DNA of 64,000 nucleotides. Source: Stenotrophomonas sp. ASS1. Its GTDB lineage: Bacteria > Pseudomonadota > Gammaproteobacteria > Xanthomonadales > Xanthomonadaceae. Positions 17,411 to 24,632 of this stretch are shown piece after piece; positions within the stretch are counted from its first letter, which is position 1; every line of letters begins with the position of its first letter. The translations under genes were made by a program, and so were the position numbers. Location of the stretch: positions 4,422,001 through 4,486,000 of the forward strand of contig NZ_CP031167.1 in the NCBI RefSeq assembly GCF_004346925.1, written 5' to 3'. The notes below the pieces were generated by a model. That model saw only the letters and a list, made by a program, of their open reading frames with translations. It ran no database searches and was not told the DNA's origin.

Positions 17411-18043
17411 TCAGGAAGATGCTCTCACCTGACTGATCCGGATGGTGAACATTGCCTGTAGCAGGAGCTTGCTGACTGCATCGATATCGCCAGCGATTTT
17501 CTCGACCTCTGGAACGGAGTACCCCTCTGATATCTCCCCTGGGAACCTCATGGCTTCCCTTATCGCTTCGCTCTCACCAGGTGTTCCAGCCAATTGCTGG
17601 ACATCCAGTAGCTTTAGTGAAAAGGCAAGGTATTGATCACGGTGAACACGGTAGAGGCGATTTCTGTCCGCTGCCTTTCGTGCCCAAGTGTCATGTTGAA
17701 CCCTATTGCGCAGGAGCCGAACTGCGTCTAGTGAATCCAAGGCTTCGTTGACAATTTGCAGCTCCAGACCGCTCAAGTTCTCGACCGCGATCCTCCGTGC
17801 TTCATCGGTCGCCTTCTTCGCAGTGCCGTACTTCTTGAGCCTCGCCTCTGCTACCTCCGGCGTCGTGTTCAGCAGTACTGCAAATAGGCAGTAGAGATTG
17901 ATCTCCGCTTGAGCCCAAGTCGAAGCGACAGCCCCTACGGCAGCAGCAAAGCCCTGCACGTCATCAACAACATATGGCCCAACCTCAATGAGCAAATTTC
18001 CGCCTTCATCGAATATTCGCAGCCCATGATTTTCATTGCTCAT
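17411..18043 (-). CDS. Hypothetical protein with a HEPN-like RNxxxH motif
   Basis: A 210-residue, mostly helical soluble protein. Its base composition is clearly AT-richer than the flanking genes and its codon use is less biased, which suggests acquisition by transfer. The stretch VRLLRNRVQHDTWARKA, near residue 113, contains R-x4-H in the RN-x3-H form that marks HEPN-domain RNases. It follows a long helical region (WAQAEINLYCLFAVLLN), as expected for HEPN folds. No partner nucleotidyltransferase (MNT) or other toxin-system gene is adjacent. A GGGAG ribosome-binding site and a GTTC-N8-GAAC inverted repeat precede the start. Function is an inference from one motif. Confidence 0.6.
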   Translation of the reverse strand: MSNENHGLRIFDEGGNLLIEVGPYVVDDVQGFAAAVGAVASTWAQAEINLYCLFAVLLNTTPEVAEARLKKYGTAKKATDEARRIAVENLSGLELQIVNEALDSLDAVRLLRNRVQHDTWARKAADRNRLYRVHRDQYLAFSLKLLDVQQLAGTPGESEAIREAMRFPGEISEGYSVPEVEKIAGDIDAVSKLLLQAMFTIRISQVRASS

Positions 18044-18109
18044 GACGGCCGTAGCTCCCTGTCAACATAATGTTCAATAAATCGAACAACGGTTTTTCAC
18101 TAGCCTTCC

Positions 18110-19528
18110 TCACATCAACGCATCGGCCAGCCGTGCGATGCCTTCGCGGCTGCGCCGCCACGTGGGGCGGCTGCGCCACTGCTGCAGGTCCAGCTGTCGC
18201 GACTCGCGCAGGTAGCCGTCCTCGATCGCGCACAGCTGCTGCACCAGCGCGCGGTCGTAGCAGATCAGGCCGATTTCGGCATTCAGCGCGAACGAGCGGA
18301 TATCCATGTTGATCGAGCCGAGCACGGCGATGTCCTCGTCCACGCTCATGTGCTTGGCGTGCAGGAACTGCGGTTCGTACAGGGCGATGCGCACGCCACA
18401 GCGCAGCAGCTCGTCGTAGTACGCCTCCTGCGCCCACGAGGTCAGCCGCTGGTTGTTGCTGGCCGACAGGATCAGCTGCACGTCCACGCCGGACAGCGCC
18501 GCGATGCGCAGCGCGCTCAGCGTGGCTTCGTCGGGCACGAAGTACGGGGTGACCATCACCAGCCGCCGCCGTGCGAGGTGGATCAGCGCCGCCACCGCGT
18601 CGCGTGCGTTGCTGTACGGGTAGGCCGGGCCGCTGGGCAGCAGCTGGGTGGCGATGTCGTCGCTGCATTCGGGTACATCGGCGATCACGTCCAGGCGCTG
18701 GCCGGTTTCCATGTACCAGTCGCTGGCGAACACCGCTTCCAGATGCGCCACCGCCGGGCCACGCACGCGCGCCACCAGCTCGCGGTTCGGGTGGCCGGGC
18801 ACGAACTGCGGGCCCGCCAGGTTCTGCGAACCGACGTAGGCCACTTCGTTGTCGATCACCGCGATCTTGCGGTGGTTGCGCAGGTCCATGCGCCCGCTGC
18901 GGCGCCAGCGCAGGCCACCGGGCAGCATCGCGCGCACTTCGATGTCGCGCGCTTCCAGGCGCTTGCGATAGGCGCGCAGGCCGCGCTTGGCACCTACCGC
19001 GTCGAGCAGCACCCGGCACTGCACGCCACGCGCCGCTGCGCGCTGCAGCGCCTCGACCACCGCCTCCCCCACCGCGTCATCGAACATCAGGTAGTACAGC
19101 AGGTGCACGCGGTCTTCGGCCTGGTCGATGTCGGCGATCAGCGTGTGCAGCGATTCGTCGTAGTCGGTCAGCAGGTCCACCGCGTTGCCGTGCACCGGCA
19201 TGAAGTCGCCCTGGCGCTGCACCAGCGGCACGATCTCGGCGCTGGCGGTGTCCGGCTGCGGGGCCCAGCGCAGGCGATGCTGCAGCGCCTGTTCCTCGCG
19301 GATGACCTGCGAGGCCTCGGCCTGGCGGCGGATGCGCTCGCGCGACAGCCACGGGTGGCCGAACAGCAGGTACAGCGGCAGGCCCAGCAGCGGCACGAAG
19401 CCGACCAGCAGCAGCCAGCTGCGCGCCGCCCCCGGCGTGGTGCGGGTGGGGATCCAGCACAGCGCGACCAGCCGGATCAGCCAGTCGATCAGCAGCAGGT
19501 AGGAACCCAGCAACCACTCGAACAGCAT
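18110..19528 (-). CDS. cls: Cardiolipin synthase
   Basis: A 472-residue inner-membrane phospholipase-D-superfamily enzyme that joins phosphatidyl groups to make cardiolipin. Two hydrophobic segments at the N-terminus (LLGSYLLLIDWLIRLVALCW and WLLLVGFVPLLGLPLYLLFG) anchor it. Both HKD motifs are intact: NHRKIAVIDNEVAYVGSQN near 219 and LHAKHMSVDEDIAVLGSIN near 389. The start at 19528 begins just before the first helix; an alternative ATG at 19558 adds 10 residues. The open frame continues upstream only because the REP array happens to lack stops there. It is preceded by that repeat array, so the promoter must lie within or near it. Confidence 0.92.
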   Translation of the reverse strand: MLFEWLLGSYLLLIDWLIRLVALCWIPTRTTPGAARSWLLLVGFVPLLGLPLYLLFGHPWLSRERIRRQAEASQVIREEQALQHRLRWAPQPDTASAEIVPLVQRQGDFMPVHGNAVDLLTDYDESLHTLIADIDQAEDRVHLLYYLMFDDAVGEAVVEALQRAAARGVQCRVLLDAVGAKRGLRAYRKRLEARDIEVRAMLPGGLRWRRSGRMDLRNHRKIAVIDNEVAYVGSQNLAGPQFVPGHPNRELVARVRGPAVAHLEAVFASDWYMETGQRLDVIADVPECSDDIATQLLPSGPAYPYSNARDAVAALIHLARRRLVMVTPYFVPDEATLSALRIAALSGVDVQLILSASNNQRLTSWAQEAYYDELLRCGVRIALYEPQFLHAKHMSVDEDIAVLGSINMDIRSFALNAEIGLICYDRALVQQLCAIEDGYLRESRQLDLQQWRSRPTWRRSREGIARLADALM

Positions 19529-19575
19529 CGCGTCGCCCGTCGGGAGGTGATGGGCCATTCTGCCCAGCGGGGTGT

Positions 19576-19597
19576 GTAGAGTCGAGCCACGCTCGAC
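19576..19597 (+). repeat. GTAGAGTCGAGC-type SMAG element
   Basis: A single palindrome, GTAGAGTCGAGC followed by CACGCTCGAC, upstream of cls. It is the same arm type as in the composite elements at 13 kb and the inverted repeat at 39041. Confidence 0.65.
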
Positions 19598-19611
19598 TGC
19601 TTTGAAGCCGT

Positions 19612-19793
19612 GTGCCAACCAAGGTTTGTACCTACCGGGTGGGGGACAGCGTGTCGACCAAGGTCGACACCTACCGGGGGTGGGGACGGCGTGCCAACCA
19701 AGGTTGGCACCTACCGGGTGAAGGGACAGCGTGTCGACCAAGGTCGACACCTACCGGGGGCGGGACAAGTTGCCAACCAAGGTTGGCACCCAC
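19612..19793 (-). repeat. Five-unit alternating REP array with 40-bp period
   Basis: Five palindromic units start at 19612, 19651, 19691, 19731 and 19770, a 39-40 base period. Types alternate strictly: GTGCCAACCAAGGTTGGCAC (A) and GTGTCGACCAAGGTCGACAC (B) in the order A-B-A-B-A, with the first unit decayed. Each is followed by CTACC (GTAG on the other strand; CCACC in the last unit) and a G-rich spacer. The array accounts for most of the 338-base gap between cls and rpmG. Confidence 0.85.
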
Positions 19794-19812
19794 CATCTGG
19801 ATGCCAGGCATG

Positions 19813-19841
19813 AAAAAACCCGCCACAAGGGCGGGTTTTTT
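19813..19841. terminator. Bidirectional Rho-independent terminator
   Basis: AAAAAACCCGCC, loop ACAA, then GGGCGGGTTTTTT. The stem is perfect and flanked by A-run and T-run, so it works on both strands. On the minus strand it ends the rpmB-rpmG transcript, 26 bases after the rpmG stop. Confidence 0.92.
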
Positions 19842-19866
19842 CGCGGGGATCAGCAATCCTTGCGGA

Positions 19867-20031
19867 TTACTTGATCTTGCCTTCCTTGTACGGGACGTGC
19901 TTACGCACGACCGGATCGTACTTGGAGAATTCCATCTTCCCCGGGGTGTTCTTCTTGTTCTTGTCGGTCGTGTAGAAGTGACCGGTACCAGCGGTCGAAA
20001 TCATACGGACCTTATCGCGCTTGCCTGCCAT
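19867..20031 (-). CDS. rpmG: 50S ribosomal protein L33
   Basis: A 54-residue basic ribosomal protein: [20 protein letters not shown] followed by [15 protein letters not shown] and a [18 protein letters not shown] tail. This is a full-length bacterial L33. It has no CxxC zinc pair, so it is the C-minus form that does not need zinc. It lies 13 bases after rpmB on the same strand, the usual rpmBG order, and is followed by a strong terminator. Confidence 0.97.
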   Translation of the reverse strand: MAGKRDKVRMISTAGTGHFYTTDKNKKNTPGKMEFSKYDPVVRKHVPYKEGKIK

Positions 20032-20044
20032 GATCGTCTACTCC

Positions 20045-20281
20045 TCAGACCTTTTCGCCGCGCGCACGCAGCTCAGCCAGAACGGAATCGATGCCGTTCT
20101 TGTCGATGGTGCGCAGTGCATGCGCGGAAACACGAAGCTTCACCCAGCGGTTTTCGCTGGCAACCCAGAAGCGGCGCTCATGCAGATTCGGCAGGAAACG
20201 ACGACGGGTCTTGTTGTTGGCGTGCGAGACGTTGTTACCCGTCTGCACTCGCTTGCCGGAAACCTGGCATACGCGGGACAT
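20045..20281 (-). CDS. rpmB: 50S ribosomal protein L28
   Basis: A 78-residue large-subunit protein beginning [20 protein letters not shown] with the basic core [18 protein letters not shown] and ending LRARGEKV. Length and sequence match L28 across proteobacteria. GAGGTG precedes the ATG. It is first in the rpmBG operon with a promoter about 170 bases upstream, leaving a long leader that may carry control structure. Confidence 0.97.
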   Translation of the reverse strand: MSRVCQVSGKRVQTGNNVSHANNKTRRRFLPNLHERRFWVASENRWVKLRVSAHALRTIDKNGIDSVLAELRARGEKV

Positions 20282-20448
20282 TGCGCACCTCGATAGTAAG
20301 TTGTGTCAGCCCGTAGCCCGGGAGACGGCGGCCTCGATGGTTGCCCACCACACGTCAAGAGAATCAAAGGGTTACGCTGGCGTTGGGCGGCCGGGGACGT
20401 GCTCCCGGGGGCGCCGCCCGGTAGAAAACCGGACACAGCGAGCCGCGC

Positions 20449-20477
20449 ATTATGCACGGGTTCAAGCACTTGCGCAA
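20449..20477 (-). promoter_or_regulatory. Probable sigma-70 promoter of rpmBG
   Basis: On the minus strand TTGCGC (20477-20472) is followed by a 17-base spacer and CATAAT (20454-20449). This gives a leader of roughly 160 bases before rpmB. Spacing is ideal; the -35 hexamer matches TTGACA at four of six positions. Confidence 0.6.
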
Positions 20478-20559
20478 GTTACCCACAGGCCGGGACTGAA
20501 CCGGGAGGGCCGGGAGCCCACCAACCGGCATACTGGCCCGGTTCACTGCGGAGCTTTCC

Positions 20560-21774
20560 ATGCGGCTGCTGGCCCTGACCTACGGAACCGAAGGCGATAC
20601 GCGTCCGCTGGCCATGCTCTGCCATGGGCTGATTGGCGCAGGCCACGAGGTGACACTGCTGGCCGATGGCGGCACGCTGGGCAGCGCGCAGGCGCTGAAT
20701 GTGCCCCATGCGTCCCTGGAAGGTGATATCCATGACGAAGTGGTCGCGCTGGTCTCGCGTGGCAACGGTGTTGCCGCCGCCAGTAGCGGACTGGCACGGA
20801 TGGCGCTGCAGCATGTCACTGGCTGGATGCGGCAGGCGGACGCGGCGGCCGAGGGTTGCGACGCGATCCTGACGGGTGGGCTGGCGGCCTTTGTCGGCAT
20901 GAGTGTGGGCGAACGCCGGGGTCTGCCGGTGATCGGGACCGGCATGATTCCGCTGACCCCGACGCGTGCCTTCCGCTCCCCGTTCCTGCCGCCGGGACGC
21001 TCGCCGGGCTGGTTGAACCGGGCCAGCTATGGGCTGGTCAACGGCCTGATCTGGCGCCAGTTCCGCCAGCCGATCAACGAGGCCCGCAAGCAGCTGGGGC
21101 AATCGCCACGCCGCTCGCTGTGGTCCGGCCTGCCGATGCTCTATGGCATCTCGCCGCAGCTGCTGCCGCCACCGACGGACTGGCCGGCCGACCACATCGT
21201 CTGTGGCCAATGGCGGTTTCCTGATGCGCCCTGGACGCCGCCGGCCGATCTGCAGGCCTTCCTCGACGCCGGACCGCCGCCGGTCTATCTGGGCTTCGGC
21301 AGCATGACCGGCTTTGATCGCGAACGCGTGTTGCCGGCCCTGCTGCAGGCGTTGGCACCGCGCCGTGTCCTGCTGTTTCCCGGCTGGGTGGGACTGCCTG
21401 CGATGCGCTTGCCCGATTCTGTCTTCGTCCTGGGCCCGACCCCACACGAAGCGCTGTTCCCGCGTTGCGCATTCGCCATCCACCACGGTGGCAGCGGCAC
21501 CACGCATTCGGCCTGCCGCGCCGGCATTCCTTCACTGGTGATGCCGTTCGCCGCAGATCAGTTCTTCTGGGCCGATCGCCTGTATCGGTTGGGCGTAGCA
21601 CCGGCACCGTTGTCACCGAAGCGACTGGATGCAGCAGCGCTGGCAGCAGCCATCACCTTCGCTGCAACCGAAGCAACACGCGCACGCGCGGCGGCCTTGG
21701 GCGTGGCGATGAACAGTGAGGACGGGGTGGCATGTGGCGTGGTAATGATCGAGCGCTGGTTGCGGCCGATGTAA
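20560..21774 (+). CDS. UDP-glycosyltransferase, GT1 (MGT/sterol-glucosyltransferase-like)
   Basis: A 404-residue cytosolic GT-B glycosyltransferase. The N-terminal half starts MRLLALTYGTEGDTRPLAML, the acceptor-side Rossmann fold. The C-terminal half holds the nucleotide-sugar site: VYLGFGSMTGF, then PHEALFPRCAFAIHHGGSGT followed by THSACRAGIPSLVMPFAADQ, a PSPG-like box with the HHGGSGTTH core. Family members glycosylate lipids, sterols, carotenoids or macrolides; the acceptor here cannot be told. It is divergent from rpmB and convergent with the exonuclease gene, 13 bases away. Confidence 0.87.
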   Translation: MRLLALTYGTEGDTRPLAMLCHGLIGAGHEVTLLADGGTLGSAQALNVPHASLEGDIHDEVVALVSRGNGVAAASSGLARMALQHVTGWMRQADAAAEGCDAILTGGLAAFVGMSVGERRGLPVIGTGMIPLTPTRAFRSPFLPPGRSPGWLNRASYGLVNGLIWRQFRQPINEARKQLGQSPRRSLWSGLPMLYGISPQLLPPPTDWPADHIVCGQWRFPDAPWTPPADLQAFLDAGPPPVYLGFGSMTGFDRERVLPALLQALAPRRVLLFPGWVGLPAMRLPDSVFVLGPTPHEALFPRCAFAIHHGGSGTTHSACRAGIPSLVMPFAADQFFWADRLYRLGVAPAPLSPKRLDAAALAAAITFAATEATRARAAALGVAMNSEDGVACGVVMIERWLRPM

Positions 21775-21787
21775 CGCCGACCAGGCC

Positions 21788-22297
21788 TCAGCGCAAATGC
21801 GGAATCACCTGGGCCAGCAGATGGGCATCCTTCAACGCGCCGTGCAGGCCACGGTTGCCGGGAATACGCAGGCGCTGCAGCACATCGTCCAGCTTGTTGC
21901 CCTGACCCGGCCAGCGCCCGCGCGCCAGCTTCAGGCTGCAGGTGATGCGGCAATGCTGGGCCAGCGTGCCGGGGATGCCAGCCAGGCGCAGCTCGTTGTC
22001 CAGGAAGCCCACATCGAAGGTGGCGTTGTGCGCGACCATCTCGCTGCCACGCAGGAACTCCAGCAGCTCGGCGGCCTTGCTGGAGAACAGCGGCTTGCCC
22101 ACCAGCATCGCGTCGCTGATGCCGTGCACGCGCTGCGCGCCCCAGTCCACCTTGCGCTGCGGCTGCAGGTAGGTGTGGAACTGGCGGCCGGTGAGCTGGC
22201 CATCGATCAGTTCGACGGCACCGATTTCGATCACCCGGTGCCCCAGGCGGTGGGAGATGCCGGTGGTTTCGGTATCCAGTGCGACGATGCGGCTCAT
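21788..22297 (-). CDS. DnaQ-like 3'-5' exonuclease, short form
   Basis: A 169-residue DEDDh exonuclease closely resembling the catalytic domain of DNA polymerase III epsilon. Exo I is VALDTETTGISHRLGHRVIE, Exo II is MVAHNATFDVGFLD and Exo III is LHGALKDAHLLAQV with the catalytic His, so all acidic residues and the His are present. It stops right after Exo III and lacks the C-terminal segment that ties epsilon to the polymerase alpha subunit. It is therefore either a stand-alone repair or RNA-trimming nuclease or a DnaQ paralogue. No rnhA is adjacent, unlike the usual dnaQ locus. Confidence 0.85.
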   Translation of the reverse strand: MSRIVALDTETTGISHRLGHRVIEIGAVELIDGQLTGRQFHTYLQPQRKVDWGAQRVHGISDAMLVGKPLFSSKAAELLEFLRGSEMVAHNATFDVGFLDNELRLAGIPGTLAQHCRITCSLKLARGRWPGQGNKLDDVLQRLRIPGNRGLHGALKDAHLLAQVIPHLR

Positions 22298-22352
22298 CAG
22301 GGTGTGCGTTCTCCAGTACGTGCAGCCGGATTTTCGCACGCGACCGATGCAC

Positions 22353-23246
22353 TCACCCCAACGCTTCCACCACCCAATCAATGAACACCCGCAGCCGCTG
22401 GCTCATGTGCCGGTTGGGCGGGAACATCACATGCATCGGCATCGGTGGCAGCTGCCAGTCCCGCAGCAGCGGCAGCAGCTCACCACGCGCCACGTGCGGT
22501 TCGGCCATGTAGCTGGGCAGCGCCACCACGCCCAACCCAGCCAACGCAGCGGCCAGATAGGCGTTTCCATCATCGAAGCCGACCGTATAGCGGCCCTGCA
22601 CCTCGACGCGCTCATCGCCACGCTGTGCAGTGAACACGCGGGCGCGGCCACTGCGCGGGCTGAGGAAACCGACCATGTGGTGGTCCGGCCCTTCCAGCGC
22701 GCGCGGGTCGGTCGGCACGCCGAAGCGCTGCACATAGCCCGGGCTGGCGTGGAAGCCGATCGGCAGCGCAGCAAGCGGCCGCGCCACCAGCGCCGGGTCG
22801 GCTGGAGTGCCACCACGGATCACGCAATCGACGTTGTCGGCGATGACGTCCACCTCGCGGTCACTCACGCCGATGTCCAGCTGGATCTCCGGGTAGCGCG
22901 CCTGGAAATCCGGCAGCGCCGGTACCAGCCGCAAGCGCGCGTACGGCCCGGGCACATCGACCCGCAGGCGGCCACGCGGCTGGGTGGCCGCGTCGCCCAG
23001 TCCACCCTCCACCTCTTCCAGCTCGGCCAGCAGGCGGGCGATGCGCGGGTAATAGGCCGCGCCATCGGCGGTGACGCTGACCCGGCGCGTGGTGCGGTTG
23101 AGCAACCGCAGCCGCAGGTGCGCCTCCAGCTGCTGCACCAGCTGGGTGGCCGTGGTGCGGCTGATCTGCAGGGTCTGCGCGGCGCGGGTGAAGCTGCCGG
23201 TTTCCACTACCCGGGCAAAGGCGCGCATCGCCTCGAAACGGTCCAT
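22353..23246 (-). CDS. LysR-family transcriptional regulator
   Basis: A 297-residue LysR protein. The winged helix-turn-helix covers about residues 1-60 (MDRFEAMRAFARVVETGSFT, then AAQTLQISRTTATQLVQQLE and LLNRTTRRVSVTADG). The effector domain follows (LRVDVPGPYARLRLVPALPD, then DCVIRGGTPADPALVARPLA). It is of the subgroup that often controls a divergent enzyme gene, here the RidA-family gene 108 bases away. An ATTG-N11-CAAT repeat in the gap is the likely binding site. The effector is unknown. Confidence 0.92.
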   Translation of the reverse strand: MDRFEAMRAFARVVETGSFTRAAQTLQISRTTATQLVQQLEAHLRLRLLNRTTRRVSVTADGAAYYPRIARLLAELEEVEGGLGDAATQPRGRLRVDVPGPYARLRLVPALPDFQARYPEIQLDIGVSDREVDVIADNVDCVIRGGTPADPALVARPLAALPIGFHASPGYVQRFGVPTDPRALEGPDHHMVGFLSPRSGRARVFTAQRGDERVEVQGRYTVGFDDGNAYLAAALAGLGVVALPSYMAEPHVARGELLPLLRDWQLPPMPMHVMFPPNRHMSQRLRVFIDWVVEALG

Positions 23247-23257
23247 GGCTGGCCATG

Positions 23258-23276
23258 ATTGTTTGGAATTGGCAAT
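23258..23276. promoter_or_regulatory. Candidate LysR operator
   Basis: ATTG, 11 bases, then CAAT: an inverted repeat of the T-N11-A class that LysR regulators bind. It is placed between the divergent lysR and ridA-family genes, 12 bases from the lysR start. Confidence 0.45.
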
Positions 23277-23354
23277 CAATCTAGGCCGATCATCGCGGTT
23301 TATCCAGACAGCGCTGGCGGGGAGGATGGCGTTCTTTCCCACGGGATCTTCCCC

Positions 23355-23744
23355 ATGTCACAGCGTGATGTCGTTTTCCCCGCCGGCCGCCAGGCCCTGT
23401 ACGAGCGCAACCGCTACTCGCCGGCGATCCGTTCCAATGGCTTCCTGTTCGTCTCCGGCCAGGTCGGCAGCCGCGAGGATGGTTCGCCTGAGCCGGACTT
23501 CGAAGCGCAGGTGCGCCGCGCCTTCGAAAATCTCAATGCGGTACTGGCTGCCGCCGGCTGCAGCTTCGATGACGTGGTCGACGTGACCGTGTTCCTGGTC
23601 GACCCCGAGAAGAACTTCGAGAAGGCGTGGGCGATCGTGCCCGAGTACTGGGGCGAAGCACCGCACCCGACCCTGACCGGTATCGGCGTGACCTGGCTGT
23701 ATGGGTTCCAGTTCGAGATCAAGGTGATCGCGAAGCTGCCGTGA
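23355..23744 (+). CDS. RidA/YjgF-family protein
   Basis: A 129-residue cytosolic trimer-forming protein of the Rid superfamily. Visible conserved parts are RYSPAIRSNGFLFVSGQVGS, FEAQVRRAFENLNAVLAAAG and DDVVDVTVFLVDPEKNFEKA. The arginine that true RidA enzymes use for imine deamination is not seen: the corresponding stretch reads HPTLTGIGVTWL. It may therefore belong to a non-deaminating Rid subgroup. It is divergent from, and probably regulated by, the LysR gene. Its last ~60 bases are duplicated twice downstream with REP elements. Confidence 0.88.
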   Translation: MSQRDVVFPAGRQALYERNRYSPAIRSNGFLFVSGQVGSREDGSPEPDFEAQVRRAFENLNAVLAAAGCSFDDVVDVTVFLVDPEKNFEKAWAIVPEYWGEAPHPTLTGIGVTWLYGFQFEIKVIAKLP

Positions 23745-24116
23745 TACGGGTAGTGCCGGCCGCTGGCCGGCAATGTGTCGGGGGTCGAAAAGCGTGTCGA
23801 CCAAGGTCGACACCTACCAAGGCAGTCGGCGTGACCTGGCTGTATGGTTCCAGTTCGAGATCAAGGTGATCGCGAAGCTGTCTGCAGACCGGCGGTAGTG
23901 CCGGCCGACGGCCGGCAGCAAGGTGTCGGGGGTCGAAAAGCGTGTCGACCAAGGTCGACACCTACCAGGGCAGTCGGCGTGACCTGGCTGTACGGGTTCC
24001 AGTTCGAGATCAAGGTGATCGCGGAGCTGCCGTGATACGGGTAGTGCCGGCCGCTGGCCGGCAATGCGTCGGAGGTCGAAAAGCGTGTCGACCAAGGTCG
24101 ACACCCACCAGGGCAG
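23684..24116 (+). repeat. Threefold tandem unit: ridA-family 3' end plus two REP elements
   Basis: Units start at 23684 (the real gene end), 23827 and 23975, with lengths 143, 148 and about 142. Each holds the last ~60 bases of the RidA-family gene, beginning CGGCGTGACCTGGCTGTA. A GTAGTGCCGGCC palindrome follows (23750, 23895, 24041), then a GTGTCGACCAAGGTCGACAC palindrome. Copies 2 and 3 of the gene tail have no start and are not expressed as protein; copy 2 has lost a base and the TGA. With the next ~120 bases up to 24234, where only a possible promoter is expected, this explains the 490-base gap. Confidence 0.9.
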
Positions 24117-24234
24117 GAGGTCGGCACCTGCCAGAGCTGGCGTGCCCGGCGCACCTGAACGGGAGGTTCCGACGAATTCCCGAGGTGGCCATTGATATTG
24201 TATCCGGCGAAAACCGCTTGCTAGCCTCCCCCCC

Positions 24235-24576
24235 ATGCGCCGGATCACCCGCCAACTGCGTACGTACCTGATGATGCTGCTGATGGCGGCATTCGTGGTC
24301 GTGCCGGTGGCCGACGCACTGGTGTGTGCGGTGGAACCGCATGCCAGCAGCGCCCATGTCGAATCCCTCGCGGACGATGCAGGCGGTGACAGCGACAGCG
24401 ACAGCAAGCACACGGGTGCCTGCACGCATAACCACTGCCACCACTCCACGCTGAGCCTGCCGGCGAACGATTTCGCCGCCTTCGGTACGCCGCTGCCGGC
24501 GCGCTGGATGAATGCCGGCGACGTGGCGACCTATGCGGTCGCCCAGGATGAATTGACGCGTCCCCCCCGGGCGTGA
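24235..24576 (+). CDS. Small exported His/Asp-rich protein leading the metal-efflux operon
   Basis: A 113-residue protein with an N-terminal hydrophobic export signal (YLMMLLMAAFVVVPVADALV). A middle segment rich in Asp, Ser and His follows (DDAGGDSDSDSKHTG, then CTHNHCHHSTLSL). The HNHCHH cluster and two or three cysteines look like a metal-binding site in the periplasm. It is 56 bases upstream of the czcC-like gene in the same direction and is probably part of the operon, perhaps as a metal chaperone or sensor. No named family was recognised. Confidence 0.7.
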   Translation: MRRITRQLRTYLMMLLMAAFVVVPVADALVCAVEPHASSAHVESLADDAGGDSDSDSKHTGACTHNHCHHSTLSLPANDFAAFGTPLPARWMNAGDVATYAVAQDELTRPPRA

Positions 24577-24632
24577 GTTGAGCGCGTCCCGCAATCGCGG
24601 GCTCCCGTTTCACTCACAACCGGAATCCCCCT

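Noticed and set aside
19530-19750. N-terminal extension of cardiolipin synthase through the repeat array
   Set aside because: The extra residues are encoded by REP repeats (SLHPVG-type repeats) and precede the real membrane anchor.
19612-19793. Possible CRISPR array upstream of cls
   Set aside because: Repeats are palindromic SMAG types in alternation and the spacers are near-identical G-rich 16-mers, so it is a REP array.
23790-24120. Possible CRISPR-like array downstream of the RidA-family gene
   Set aside because: The repeats are 143-148 bp units containing gene-tail sequence and REP palindromes, not short repeats with unique spacers, and no cas gene is present.
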